A stretch of 64,000 nucleotides of DNA from Dryobates pubescens (GCF_014839835.1 NC_071646.1:1488001-1552000); one strand, 5' to 3'. Counted from the stretch's first letter, positions 52,200 to 63,659 are shown. The notes: generated from the letters alone by a model not told the origin. Translations and numbers: made by a program.

Positions 52200-54765
52200 G
52201 CCCCAAAGCCTCTCCTGGACACTTCTTGCTCCTTTCAGTGTGATTTGAGAGCGTCTGCTGGTTGCAGCATGGTCCAGCTCCCAGTGTCAGCACCCTGCCT
52301 GCCAGCCTGGCCAGCATCTCCTGGGCTCTGCATGCCCTGGGGCACCCTCCTGGGGTGGGAAGGGAAGGAAAGGGAGGCTCAGGGTGAGGCTTTCACTCCT
52401 TGCTGGCAGACGCCAGAGAGTTTATCTCTGTAACCCCACAAGAGTTGGACCCACCCAGGAGCAGCCCAGCCCGAGGGCAGCCCTCAGGTCCTCCCTGCCG
52501 AGGGCTCAGGGGCTCTGTAACCCCCCTCAAACCCCCTCCACAACAACTGGTCCTGCTCTGTTGTGGCTCTTGGGGACAGTCCTTTGGCAAAGCTTTGGGG
52601 CAGAGGCTGCTTGAGCTCCCCAGAGGGCTGTCCCTGTCCCCACAGCCAGGGACGGGGAGGGACAATCCCAATCCTCATGCAAAGACCCCAGGAACCAGGG
52701 CAGGCTGGGGCAGGGAGGACGACTTGGGGGCGGGCTCAGCCCTGCCTGCGGCACCTGCTCAGTGCTGGGAGGGACGAGGGAAACCGAGCAGAAAATTATC
52801 CTCCGGGATCCCGTGGTGGAGAGAAGGCTGCAGCCAGCCCCAGCTCCCCCAGCCCGGGGATGGGAGCCTGGGGCAGCACTGCCACGGGTGGTGGGGGCTC
52901 ACTCTGCATCCCCCACCTCCATCCACCCACCCACCCTTCCCTCCCTCCCTGCCTCCCTTCCCCCTCGCAGGCAGCTGTGTTGGGAGCAGCCAGAAACGTC
53001 CGAAGCATCTGGGAAGACATCAAACATCTGAGGGCCAGGAAGCAAAGCAAGCCCTGGAGGGGCACCTCCCTGGGGTGTGGGAGCTGGGGATGGAGGTTAT
53101 GCCTATCAGGGGAGACAATTCACACCCATTTATAACCCGGGGGAGGGAGGAGCAGCCGTGAGGAGGATAAAGCAGCAGCCTTCACCTCTGGGGCTGTGGG
53201 GTCCAGCCATCCATCCTGCTGCTCCTGCTGAACAGGGAGAGATGCTGCATTCCCAGCTTCTGGAGCAGCCCCTGCCCAGCCAGGAGGATGGAGGGAAGGA
53301 GGGAAGGAAGGAGGGAGGGAAAGAGGGATGGAGGGATGAATGGATGGAGGGGGGGGGGGGAGTGATGCAGGGATGGATGAAGGGATGGATGGAGGCACAG
53401 AGGGAGAAAGAGAGAAAGAGGAAGGGAGGGAGGGATGGAGAGAGGGAGGGAGGGAAGTAGGAAGGACCTGGAGCTGATTCCAGCCCCACAACCAGAGTCC
53501 CTGCACTGGGTGCCAGCCCCACTTCAGCCCTCAGAAGCCACCCCCTCCCCAAGCTGGGCATGAAGGATGCAGCTCCTTCCCCACATCCCGAAGCTTCCCA
53601 CGGCTGGGCCAGACCTGCAGCCCTCACCAGCAGCAATGTGGAGAGCTGCAGGATGCAGCCAGCTCAGAAAGTACAGGGGGGTTAAAATCCAACCAGGCAG
53701 TTGCTGTGCCCCACACAGAGAGCTGAGCAAACACCTGGAAGCAGCCTGTGCCACTCCCTTCCCACCTGTTGCCTTAACCCTGGAGGAGTTTCCTCCTCTC
53801 CAAGCTGATACATCTCCTATTAATAGCAGAACAAAGTCCAGCCCGGTCCAAGCTCTCTGGAGGAGGCAGGATGTGAAGCTGACTGATGCCAAAGGCTCTT
53901 CCATCATTTTCCTACGTATTTCCACCCTCAGGAGGAAATCCTGCCCGGGGATGAGGGGCTGGGTTTGGGGTGGGAAAGCCCCTGGCTCGGGGCAGGAGCC
54001 CTGCATGGTGAGGGCTGAGCCTGCCCTGGGGACAGCAGAGGGGACAATGGGGGTGTCCTAGCCAGGTGTGGGGCAGGGGGCTGCATGGGTGGGGGGCTGT
54101 CAGAGCCCCCCCTTTGCAGCGACAGCCACGTGCTGGGCTGCTCAGGATGTGCTGAAGCTCAGCCAGCAGCTGCCAAGGATCTGAGGAGCGAGGGCAGGAC
54201 CCCTGTGCAAAGCCACCCACACCGCTGCAGCCCCTCCAGCATTCCCACATGGAAGCTCTGGAGCCCACAACAGCTCTGACAAAGGAGGCAAAACATCCCC
54301 AGAGGGCCAAGAGAACCCAGCAGGACCCCAACACCCTGATGGGGCCAAAGCATTCTTCCTCCCCTGCCCAGCCCCAGGCTACCCACCCACGGCTGAACTT
54401 TCCAAATGACTCAACTTTGGCTGCTCCAGCCCCCAGCCCCCAGCCCCAGGGCCAAGGTTTCTGGGTGCTCAGCCCCCCAGGGGGGTGCTGGCAGTCGGGT
54501 TCTCCCCGGTACAGCAGCTCTGGTGCTCAGCTCCTATGCAAATCTCAGCTTCCTCTGTGGTGAGTGTCTGGCACGGGGTGTCTGGCTGGGGGGCAGGGGG
54601 AGGTGCAGCCAGCTGCACCCCAGCACTGATCCTGCCCTGCACAGCCTCCGTGGGAGCTCAGCTTGGCAAGGAGGAGCTGGAGTCCCACACACACCCAGTG
54701 AGGCAATGCAGGGCATGGCACCTCCCCAGCCTTGGTGCTCCTCACGGCTCCAGCACCCAGGAAGA
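52200..54765. other. PIK3C2B intron 1, no gene recognised
   Basis: GC-rich sequence with a GGAGGGA/GGATGGA microsatellite at 53280-53465. The open frames are proline- and serine-rich with no domain. Confidence 0.5.
53280..53465 (+). repeat. GGGA/GGATGGA microsatellite
   Basis: Purine-rich GGAGGGAAGGAAGGAGGGAG and GGATGGATGAAGGGATGGAT blocks. Confidence 0.9.
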
Positions 54766-54769
54766 GAGT

Positions 54770-55075
54770 GCTGCTGGCTCAGCTCCCCTCTGGGGCTGCT
54801 CTTCTCCAGGCTCTCAACCCCAGGGCTCTCAGCTTTTGCTCCTCCCAGAGCTGCTCCAGGCCCCTCAGCAGCTTTCTAGCCCCTGCTGTACTCTCCCCAG
54901 GAGTTCCCTGCCTCTCTCAACCTGGGGATCCCAGGACTGGACCCCAGTAACTCCAGCTGTGGCCTCACCGGGGCAGAGCAGAGGGGGAGGAGACCCTGCC
55001 TTGACCTGCTGGCCACACTCTTCTCAATGCACCCGAGGGACCCTGCTGTGATTGCAGCTGTCCCCACGCCACACA
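54770..55075 (-). mobile_element. CR1 LINE internal fragment
   Basis: Reversed internal part without the 3' tip: TCAGCTCCCCTCTGGGGCTG, GCCTCACCGGGGCAGAGCAG, ACTCTTCTCAATGCACCCGA. Confidence 0.8.
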
Positions 55076-56560
55076 CTCCCCAGGGCTGCTCCCTGCTGCC
55101 ACGGGGATCCCCCAGCCCCCCTCCACAGCTGAGCCGAGGAGGGGGTGCACAGAGGCCGTGCAGCACCCGGGGTGCACCTCTCTGCCCAGGGCACCTTGGT
55201 GGGGCGCAGGGGCCTGGCTGGCCTCATTCTTCACACCAGACCCAGCCCAGCCTGCAATGGGAACTGCCTCCTTCAGCTGCTCTGCCCACGGGATTTAGAT
55301 GTGGTAGGAGAGAGCCACAGCCCAAGGAAGCCCCACGGCCACGTGAGCATCCCACGGGCAGGGAAACACCTCCCTGAGACATGCTCCCTGCATGCTGCTG
55401 CTGCTACGACCCCCCCCCTCCACACGGAACCCCCAACAGCAGCAGCACCCCAGCCTCACACACCCCTCCCTGCCCTGCACCTCAGGCTGCTGCTCTGCAT
55501 CAGGCTTCACCCCCACCCTTAACGAGCATCAGGCTTCACCCCCATCCTCGGCATGCATCCAGGCAACGCTCACACACTGCAGCGTGCAAGGAGGGCTGGT
55601 GCCTGGCTGCATGGCTGCCGGGCTGGAAAGGCAGCTCCCAGCAGCTCCCGGCGGCGGCGTGGATCCTCTCCCCAGCCCCATTCCACTCGGTGCTTAAGGA
55701 GGTGAGGCGGGGCAGGTACCTGGCCGGGGCGGTTAGCCCGGGAGTGCCAGGTTGCCCCATCTGCCAGGCAGGTTTCCCTCACCCCACAGCTCCCCACGAA
55801 CCCATCCCTCCCTGCTTTGGGAGGAAAAACATCGATTTTCCTGAACCGCGCTGGTGCTCGCTCAGCCCAGCCCGGATCCTGTGACAATGACATCCGTGCC
55901 TGGCCTTCCAGACAGGAATAGCTGTGGCTGGGTCAACAGACCTCCCCTGCTTAGGGGCAACAGCTCCTGTGCCTCTGGGCTTCACTGCTGGGCACCCAGA
56001 GCAGCGCTTCTGCAGGCTCAGGAGCCGGAGGGCTCCGCTGCAGGAGCAGAGGGAGCAGCACAGCACGTCCAGCATCCTCAGAGCTCCTTTCTGTCCCCAC
56101 GCACTGGACGCAGAGCCCACGTCTGTGCCGTGCCTTTGGTGGGACACGCTGACCCTTCCCTGGCTGGCCTGGCCCTGCTCCCATCCTTGCCACCATCCCT
56201 GGCCCTGCCTCCATCCTTGTCCCTGCCCCCATCCCTATCCATCCCTGTCCCTGTTCCCATCTCCATCCCCGTCCCTGTCCTTGTCCCTGTATCCATCGCT
56301 CCTCTCATCCTTGTCCCTGTACCGATCCCTGCCTCCATCCCTGTCCTCATCCCCATCCCTGTTCCCATGCCTCTCTCCGCCTTCGTCCCTGTCTCCGTTC
56401 CCATCCCTATCCCGGCTCCTATCTCCATCCCTGTCCCGGTTGTGGGGGGGCTCTGACACGCCGGGAGGGAACAGCACTCCCCCTCCCCCCCCCCCCCGAG
56501 CCTCTCCACTTCGCAACTTCGCGATTTGACGCTCCCCGTTTCATTGTTCTGCTCACAAAA
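55076..56560. other. PIK3C2B intron 1, no gene recognised
   Basis: Contains a degenerate CCCATCCCTGTC microsatellite (56190-56445) and poly-C tracts near 56485 and 56580. No exon seen. Confidence 0.5.
56190..56445 (+). repeat. CATCCCTGTCC degenerate microsatellite
   Basis: Irregular 6-18 bp repeats of CCCATCCCTGTCCCTGTTCC type. Confidence 0.88.
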
Positions 56561-56989
56561 ATCACTCAACTTTCCTACCCCCCCCCCCCCGCAACTCCCC
56601 AACCCCCAGCCCCTCCGGTGCATTTCCCGAGCCCCCCGAGCCTCCCCCCCCCGCCCCGCCGGCCCTGGGGGTGCAGCACCCGGGACCCCCCCACGCCGGC
56701 TCCCACCGCCTGGGGTTTTTTGGAGGGGCTGGAAAACCACCAGGCTGGGCTGGAGCTTTGGGGAAAAGATTCGCAGCAGCCACCCCCACCCCGAGCGGGG
56801 CTCCCACATTTCCCAGGCGCTGGAATTCTTTCTGGATCTAGAAATTACTCATTTTATTATCTTTTAAGGTGGGGGGGGGAAGAGAGACCCTTAGTGAGCA
56901 GCTTATTGGAGAACCAACCTGGTGCCCCCCATCCCACCTCCCGAAACCCAAACCCAAACCATTCCCACCCCCGGGGGGCTCAGCCCTAC

Positions 56990-57150
56990 CTGCTCCGAGC
57001 GGGCTGCGGCGGGGCCGGGCTGGGGCCGGGCGGGGGCCGGGCGGACGGCGGCGGGGCCGCGCCGCGGCGGCGGCAGGAGGAGGAGGAGGAGGAGGGACGG
57101 AGGAAGGGAGGGAGGGAGCACGGCGACGGCGGACAATGGAGGGGCTCGGC
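56990..57150 (-). promoter_or_regulatory. PIK3C2B: Candidate non-coding exon 1 and promoter of PIK3C2B
   Basis: A CpG island (about 56.6-57.3 kb) contains a strong minus-strand donor, GGAGCAG|GTAGGG, with the exon ending at 56990. An acceptor at 50451 (CCCGGCAG|GTGCCC) precedes the ATG exon, so a 6.5 kb first intron is predicted. There is no TATA box; GC boxes and GGA repeats dominate. The upstream edge of the exon is a guess. Confidence 0.45.
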
Positions 57151-57299
57151 GCGGAGCGGGGCCATCTCCCGGCCGCCCGTCGCATTGCACGGAGCCCGGG
57201 GAACCGGAGGGGATCCGGGGACAAGGCGGAGACGGACCCCGATGGGTTCCCGGTGACTCCCGGCTTTCCGTTTCGTGGCGAAGGGATGTTCTCAGCTTC

Positions 57300-58400
57300 T
57301 CCCCGCCATGATCCTGGGATGCCGCTCGGAGTCCCCAGGGTGCTTCTACCTTGTCCTGGTGGTCCCAGAACGGTCCCAGCATCTCCTCCTCTGTTGCCGG
57401 GATGGTCCCAGTTTTCCTGCCCGGATTCCCCGGCATGCTCCCCGCATCCCTCTCATCACTCAACGCCCCTGCCCCTCTGCCAGCAGGATGGTAGGTGGGC
57501 AATGAGCTCCTCCCGCTCCCTTCGCTAGCCCCTTCGACCTCCCCAAAACGCTGCACCCCCTCCTCCTGGGGGGGTGATCCCTGAGGTGCCCATCAGCACC
57601 CATCTCCTGCTGCTTCCCACTGGGCTACTGCAGGTGCTCCTCTGTACCCCTCCGGGGAGATGTAGGAGGATGCTGAGACACCCTACAGCTACCCCACTGG
57701 GGCTGGGGTACTCATCCTGGTCTCCAGGGCACACCACACCCCTACCTCCTCGACCCCCCAGCTTGGTGGGGACCTCTCCCCCAGCCCCGAGGCTTGGGGG
57801 AGAGCCGGGACAGCGGCACAAGGTGCTGGTGGGTGACAGATGTGCCGGAGCCACGGCAGGAGGGGCTGTAATTTGGTTCCGTGAGCAGCTGGCCCTGGGA
57901 GGCTCTCTCCGATGGGTAATATCCACCTCTCAAACCCCAGTGCCACACTGGAGAGCCACAAGCCGCACTGGGAGGGCTGCCGGTCACAGCCTGTGGTTTG
58001 GGTTTGTTATCCTGGCCTCCCTGAAGATCCCACAGGAGATGAGAGGTTGTCGCAGGACTCACCACGCTGTGCAGGGGGAAGCGAGGACTTGGGGAGGGGG
58101 GGCTCCCGGCTGGGCATCCCCCAGGTGCAGTGGGGTGCAGGCAGAAAGGCTCAGGTAAGAGAGTACAGGCAAGAGGATAGACGGAGGAGAGGGCACGTAG
58201 AAGGTACAGGCAGGAAGGTACAGAAAGGAGCGGGCAGCAGGAGGGTGCGGGAAGAGAGGGCAGGTCGGAGGGTGCGGGCAATGGGGTGCAGACAGTGGAG
58301 CGCAGGCAGCGGGAGGACAGATAGAGACAGGCAGGAAGTACAGGCAGCCGCGCAGCGAGCGGGCAGCGCCATGAGGAGGCAGACCAACCTTCCCTCCCAG
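57300..58400. other. Spacer between PIK3C2B promoter and tRNA pair
   Basis: Unique sequence. A loose GGTACAGGCAGGAAGGTACA repeat occupies about 58140-58340. No gene recognised. Confidence 0.5.
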
Positions 58401-58401
58401 A

Positions 58402-58474
58402 GCCCGGATAGCTCAGTCGGTAGAGCATCAGACTTTTAATCTGAGGGTCCAGGGTTCAAGTCCCTGTTCGGGCG
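58402..58474 (+). tRNA. tRNA-Lys (anticodon TTT)
   Basis: A 73-nt gene that folds as a complete cloverleaf. Acceptor stem GCCCGGA pairs with TTCGGGC (one G-T pair), the D arm has AGCTCAGTCGGTAGAGC, the anticodon loop is CTTTTAA, and the T arm has GGTTCAAGTCC. Internal A box (TAGCTCAGTCGG) and B box (GGTTCAAGTCC) are intact, there is no intron, and CCA is not encoded, as expected in eukaryotes. It is identical to the copy at 58692-58764 and convergent with it. Confidence 0.97.
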
Positions 58475-58480
58475 AACACA

Positions 58481-58488
58481 TTTTTTTT
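58481..58488 (+). terminator. RNA polymerase III terminator of the left tRNA-Lys
   Basis: Run of eight T beginning 6 nt after the tRNA 3' end. Confidence 0.85.
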
Positions 58489-58678
58489 CCTCCCCACCTC
58501 TTTCCTTTCGTTTTGTTTCTCTCCTCTCTTACGCTCTCCCAGCAGCGGTTTTTCCCGTCGGGAGGTGCAGGCTGTGCTCCTGGACAGTTCGGGCAGGGAA
58601 ATGAAGGCGGGGAAAAAAACCACCACAAAAAAGCAAAATAAGAGAGAAAATTAGGAGAGGATTGTAAGCGAAAAGCAG

Positions 58679-58682
58679 AAAA
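58679..58682 (-). terminator. RNA polymerase III terminator of the right tRNA-Lys
   Basis: TTTT on the minus strand about 9 nt past the tRNA 3' end. It is a minimal terminator compared with the eight-T run of the other copy. Confidence 0.65.
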
Positions 58683-58691
58683 GGAAGCGTC

Positions 58692-58764
58692 CGCCCGAAC
58701 AGGGACTTGAACCCTGGACCCTCAGATTAAAAGTCTGATGCTCTACCGACTGAGCTATCCGGGC
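58692..58764 (-). tRNA. tRNA-Lys (anticodon TTT)
   Basis: Exact reverse complement of the 58402-58474 gene over all 73 positions, so both copies encode the same tRNA reading AAA (and AAG). Their 3' ends face each other across 217 bp of non-repetitive AT-richer sequence. Flanks of the two copies differ, so the pair is not a recent large duplication; identity of the genes fits concerted evolution or purifying selection. Confidence 0.97.
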
Positions 58765-58989
58765 TCTTGGTGAGTGTCTCCCAGGCCGCTCCTTTCACCG
58801 CACCGCAACAGCGACTGCTGTTGGCAGGGGGGCGGCGCACCGGGGGCTCTTACCCGGCCGAGGGAGCCTTGGGGAGGGCCTTCTGTGGGGCCAGGGGTAC
58901 AGCTGGGCTGGGGAGATAAGAGGCAAGGGAGAGCTGGCGGAGTGCAGTGCAGTTCTGTACCTTATTGAGCGCTTCTGGTGTGGGGGGGG

Positions 58990-60550
58990 TGTGCACCGGG
59001 ACGGGGAGTTTGCACCGGACCCGTAGGGGTTGCACCGGACCGGGGAGTTTGCACCGGACCCGTAGGGGTTGCACCGGACCGGGGAGTTTGCACCGGACCC
59101 GTAGGGGTTGCACCGGGCCGGGGAGTTTGCACCGGGCCCGTAGGGGTTGCACCGGGCCGGGGAGTTTGCACCGGGCCCGTAGGGGTTGCACCGGGCCGGG
59201 GAGTTTGCACCGGACCCGTAGGGGTTGCACCGGCCCGGGGAGTTTGCACCGGGCCCGTAGGGGTTGCACCGGACCGGGGAGTTTGCACCGGACCCGTAGG
59301 GGTTGCACCGGGACGGGGAGTTTGCACCGGACCCGTAGGGGTTGCACCGGGACGGGGAGGTTACACCGGGCCCGTAGGGGTTGCACCGGGACGGGGAGTT
59401 TGCACCGGACCCGTAGGGGTTGCACCGGGACGGGGAGTTTGCACCGGACCCGTAGGGGTTGCACCGGGACGGGGAGTTTGCACCGGACCCGTAGGCGTTG
59501 CACCGGCCCGGGGAGTTTGCACCGGGCCCTTAGGGGTTGCACCGGGACGGGGAGGTTACACCGGGCCCGTAGGGGTTGCACCGGGACGGGGAGTTTGCAC
59601 CGGGCCCGTAGGGGTTGCACCGGGACGGGGAGGTTACACCGGGCCCTTAGGGGTTGCACCGGCCCGGGGAGTTTGCACCGGGCCCGTAGGGGTTGCACCG
59701 GACCGGGGAGTTTGCACCGGACCCGTAGGGGTTGCACCGGACCGGGGAGTTTGCACCGGACCCGTAGGGGTTGCACCGGACCGGGGAGTTTGCACCGGAC
59801 CCGTAGGGGTTGCACCGGGACGGGGAGTTTGCACCGGACCCGTAGGGGTTGCACCGGGACGGGGAGTTTGCACCGGACCCGTAGGGGTTGCACCGGGACG
59901 GGGAGTTTGCACCGGACCCGTAGGCGTTGCACCGGCCCGGGGAGTTTGCACCGGGCCCGTAGGGGTTGCACCGGACCGGGGAGTTTGCACCGGACCCGTA
60001 GGGGTTGCACCGGACCGGGGAGTTTGCACCGGACCCGTAGGGGTTGCACCGGGCCGGGGAGTTTGCACCGGGCCCTTAGGGGTTGCACCGGGACGGGGAG
60101 GTTACACCGGGCCCGTAGGGGTTGCACCGGGACGGGGAGTTTGCACCGGGCCCGTAGGGGTTGCACCGGACCGGGGAGTTTGCACCGGACCCGTAGGGGT
60201 TGCACCGGACCGGGGAGTTTGCACCGGGCCCTTAGGGGTTGCACCGGGACGGGGAGGTTACACCGGGCCCGTAGGGGTTGCACCGGGACGGGGAGTTTGC
60301 ACCGGGCCCGTAGGGGTTGCACCGGGACGGGGAGGTTACACCGGGCCCGTAGGGGTTGCACCGGACCGGGGAGGTTACACCGGGCCCGTAGGGGTTGCAC
60401 CGGACCGGGGAGTTTGCACCGGGCCCGTAGGGGTTGCACCGGGACGGGGAGTTTGCACCGGACCCGTAGGGGTTGCACCGGGACGGGGAGGTTGCACCGG
60501 GCCCGTAGGGGTTGCACCGGGCCGGGGAGGTTGCACCGGGCCCGTAGGGC
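58990..60550 (+). repeat. 39-bp CpG-rich array, about 40 copies
   Basis: Unit TTTGCACCGGACCCGTAGGG plus GTTGCACCGGACCGGGGAG, each holding two related TTGCACCGG half-units. Variation is limited to a few sites: GGACC, GGGCC, GGGAC or GGCCC after the half-unit, GTAGG or TTAGG, TTTGC or GTTAC. As 39 is divisible by three, several frames stay open on both strands for over 550 codons; this is an artefact. The array sits between the tRNA pair and the presumed MDM4 promoter. Confidence 0.97.
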
Positions 60551-60599
60551 TTGCACCGGGCTGCGGAGCTCACACCGCGCCGGCAGCGCTTGCGCCGGG

Positions 60600-61080
60600 C
60601 CCGGGGCTTAGGTGCTCCGTCCTACAGCTCGGTCCTCCACTGCGGCTGGGGCAGACTCGCTCCCGGCTCCGGGGCTGGCGCTCTCTAGGAGCCGCTTCCG
60701 CGGCGCTCTATGGTGCGGCCGCGGCGCCCCCGCGGAAGCCGCTCCCGCAGCCATGTTGCCTGCGAGGGGAAGTGGCGGCCCCGACCCCCGCTAAGATGGT
60801 GGAGAGGAGCCCTCGGGGGGCCTAGGGGGTCCCGTCCCCCGCCCCCGGGCTGCAGGGCGAGCCGTGGGGCCCATGGAGCAGCTGTAGGGTGAGCCCGCCG
60901 CGGGGGCCCGGGGGTGCTGCGGGGCCGGGGCAGGGCGGCGGGGGCCGGGGGAGGGCGGTCGAGGAGCTATGGGGAGCGGTGCGGTGCGGAGCCGGGCGCG
61001 CAGGGCTGAGAGGGGGCGCAGGAAGCATCGCCCCGGCCGCCCGGGGGGGAAGCATCGCCCGGGCTGCCGACACCGAGAGG
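60600..61080 (+). promoter_or_regulatory. MDM4: CpG-island promoter, probably MDM4 exon 1
   Basis: Dense CpG with three ETS-type cores (CTTCCG near 60694, CGGAAG near 60734, GGAAGT near 60769) and a YY1-like AAGATGG near 60793. A plausible donor TAGG|GTGAGC ends an exon at 60888. No long conserved protein is encoded, which fits the non-coding first exon of MDM4. Identity rests on human gene order (PIK3C2B, then MDM4 on the opposite strand); I could not find MDM4 coding exon 2 before the right edge. Confidence 0.4.
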
Positions 61081-61140
61081 TTATGGAAGCGTAGAACCGT
61101 GGTTGGAAAAGCCTTTGACGAGCGTCCAGTCCAAGCATCC
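61078..61140 (-). mobile_element. CR1 LINE 3' tip
   Basis: Reversed: GTAGAACCGTGGTTGGAAAA, GCCTTTGACGAGCGTCCAGT. Confidence 0.75.
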
Positions 61141-61324
61141 TCCAGCTCTGCCAAGCTTGGTGCTGCACCGTGGCAGTTTTGTGTCTTGCCTTGGAAGCCT
61201 TTCTGCGAGAAAGTTATCTTTATGGGCACACCAAAAAAAAAAGGTGAATAAATCAGGTGTCAAAACCGTGGTCCATGAGCTGAAGTAAAGCTGCTTCAGT
61301 AGCATCATCCCAGTGCCCCCAGCC

Positions 61325-61462
61325 CCCTGGAGGTGTCCAAGGTGAGGCTCCACAAGGCTCTGAGCGACCTGGTCCGGTGGAGGATGTCCCTGCTGAGTGC
61401 AGGGGGCTTGGACTGGGTGAGCTTTGGAGCTCCCTTCCCACCCAACCCAAGCTGTGATTCTC
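61325..61462 (+). mobile_element. CR1 LINE 3' end
   Basis: Forward: CCTGGAGGTGTCCAAGGTGA, GCAGGGGGCTTGGACTGGGT, then CCAACCCAAGCTGTGATTCT. Confidence 0.88.
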
Positions 61463-62925
61463 TGAGCTGGGCTTTGCTCTGGATACCTTTCCTAGCAGAG
61501 GGGATTTCTTCTGCTGATTCAATGCCAAATCAGTATCAGAGCAGCCAACGAGAGCACTTCACTGAGGGCAGGACAGCAAAAACTGGAAGTCAGGCAGTCT
61601 ATGAAGTGTGAAATCTGTCAAATCCTATCACTCACAGCCCACTTTCCTCTCCTCCTGCTGCCACTTCCCAGCCAGGGGCTTCTAGATGACCCCTGGGCTC
61701 TAGCAAGGGCTCTGGGTAAAATCAGGACAAGGCAGCACTTGCTGGGAGGTTGCAGTGGGAGAGTTGGCTGCTTCCTGCAGCTCTCAGGGGACCTGTGTGA
61801 ACTTGTTGGCAGCTCAGTGGTGCAAGCAGGTGAAGTGTGTGGCCCAGGGAAAGGTGCAGCTGGCACAGCTGGGGATGCAGCTCCCTGCTCCCAGGGTGGT
61901 GTTTGTGTCCCAAGCCGAGCTGAGGAGATAGCTGGGCAGGAGGCCTCGCAGGTGTGAACCCTCCCAGGGCTTCACACCGATAGGGGCAAGCCTGATTAGC
62001 TCTCAGCTGGCAGATTAGGGCTTGTTTAAAGCCTCCCTTCCAGGTCTGCCCTCTCCAAGAGGTTGGTCCTGAGGCTGCAGCTTTAGGCTTGGGGAGAAGC
62101 TTTGCTTTACTGAAGCATGAGAAGGAGGTGATGCTGAGTTCAGGGCTGAAGTGTCAGACCTGACCCTGCTGGAGGGGGAGATGAAGAGTCCCCAGGCACA
62201 GCAAACATCTGTCCTCTGCTCCCTGCTGTGTTTTCACATGGCACAGAAGTTAGACACTGATTTTTTTTCACCCCCCCCCTCCCCGGGGAGGAGACTTGAA
62301 AGCAAAACCTGACCTTGAGTTGCAAGTTGAGCTCCAGCTTATCAGCTCCCAGCACCTTACACTTGTGCTCTGCCTGGGCCTGTGGAGATGTGTCCCTCAG
62401 GCATCCAAAGTGGGAGGCTGGTGGGGTTGTGATCTCTGCAGGAGGAGCTTTCAGCCCCCCAAACCCCCAGCAGATGACTTGGTCCTGCAGCCTGCATGAC
62501 CTTACAGAGTGATGGAGTGGAAAAACCCCAATGACTCTGTTATGATTCATGGCTTCCTCCCAGCCCTTGCTCTCTCTCTCCCTCCCCAAGTCTCATTTTC
62601 TTGCACATGCAGCTCTGGAGCAGCAGCAAATTCCCTGGAGCTGCAGGTTAGGCTTAGACCCTCCCCAGGATTGTGAGGTAAAGACAATAGCCAGCATGGA
62701 ACAGGTTGGGGAAAGCAAAAGCTGGGGGGAGAGATGTTAAACAGGGAATGGCTGAGCAAGGAAGCTGCTCAGTTCCCTAGGAATTGCCACTGCTGGGCTT
62801 CTGGGATCCAGGGAGTGCTAACCTGAGGAGGATTTTGGTCTTGGCAGGACAGCAAACTGTTGGCTGGCTCTGGAAAATCTGGTGGCTGGCTGCAGCCTGG
62901 GTGTGCTGTGGAGCTTGCATGCCTG
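61463..62925. other. Presumed MDM4 intron 1, no gene recognised
   Basis: Less GC-rich than the rest of the window and mostly unique. I found no MDM4 coding exon. Confidence 0.45.
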
Positions 62926-62929
62926 GGGG

Positions 62930-63150
62930 GATGGCATTGGGGGGGATGGCATCCGGGGGGTGGGGGGGTGGGGAATGGCATCCAGGCAGCCTGGGGGGAT
63001 GGCATCCAGGGGGGATGGCATCCAGGCAGCCTTGGGGGATGGCATCCAGGAGGGATGGCATCCAGGCAGCCTGGGGGGATGGCATCCGGGGGCGATGGCA
63101 TCCAGGGGCGATGGCATCCGGGGTGGGGGGATGGCATCCAGGCAGCCTCA
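62930..63150 (+). repeat. 24-bp GGGATGGCATCCAGGCAGCC array, about 8-9 copies
   Basis: Units GGGGGATGGCATCCAGGCAG plus CCTG, with shortened GGGGGATGGCATCC copies. GGATGGCATCC is an imperfect palindrome. Confidence 0.93.
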
Positions 63151-63655
63151 GGGTCTGCTTGAAGGAACTAAGGGAAACAGAAGCTGCTGTGGAGGCTGGG
63201 GGTGAGGCATGGATGTGCTGCCTGCCTGTCTCTGGTGACGACCGGGCTGAAAGGGTTGGAATGCTCTTTGGTCGCCTCTGAAGGCAGAGGTGGCAGAGTC
63301 TCCTTCCAGGAACGCAGGGTGCAGAAGCGATCCAGGGTTTTGCTCCCCGCCCCGGGGCTGCTCTTCGCCCCGGCTCAGGCTCTTAGCAGGCTCTTATCAG
63401 GCTCTGATGCGTTCAGCGACTCCCCCTCCTGACTCAGCTCAGCCCGCGGCCGGTGCGCGGCTTTCGAAAGAGCCACTCAGAGCCGGCGGCAGCAGCACCA
63501 GGAGCCCGGCCAGGCAGGGCACAGCTCCGGGCGAGCTTTCACCCCCACCGAGCCTGCTGGAGTTCTATCTCCTGCCCCAGAACAGCCTCTTAGAGGCAAG
63601 AGCCTGGGAGGCAGCTGGTCCCATCCTGGTGCTAGAGCAGAGGAGTCCCAAGGTT
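63151..63655. other. Presumed MDM4 intron, unique sequence
   Basis: Nothing recognised. It includes a near-duplicate GGCTCTTAGCAGGCTCTTATCAGGCTCTGA at 63380-63407 (read as three GGCTCT repeats). Confidence 0.4.
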
Positions 63656-63659
63656 GGGT

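Noticed and set aside
57122-57256. Possible small protein starting MEGLGAERGHLP on the plus strand
   Set aside because: CpG-island sequence opposite the likely PIK3C2B exon 1; no homologue recognised and no splice or conservation support.
58947-60825. Open frames of 554, 615 and 568 codons on both strands
   Set aside because: They are forced by the 39-bp period (13 codons) of the array; several frames and both strands are open at once and no domain is present.
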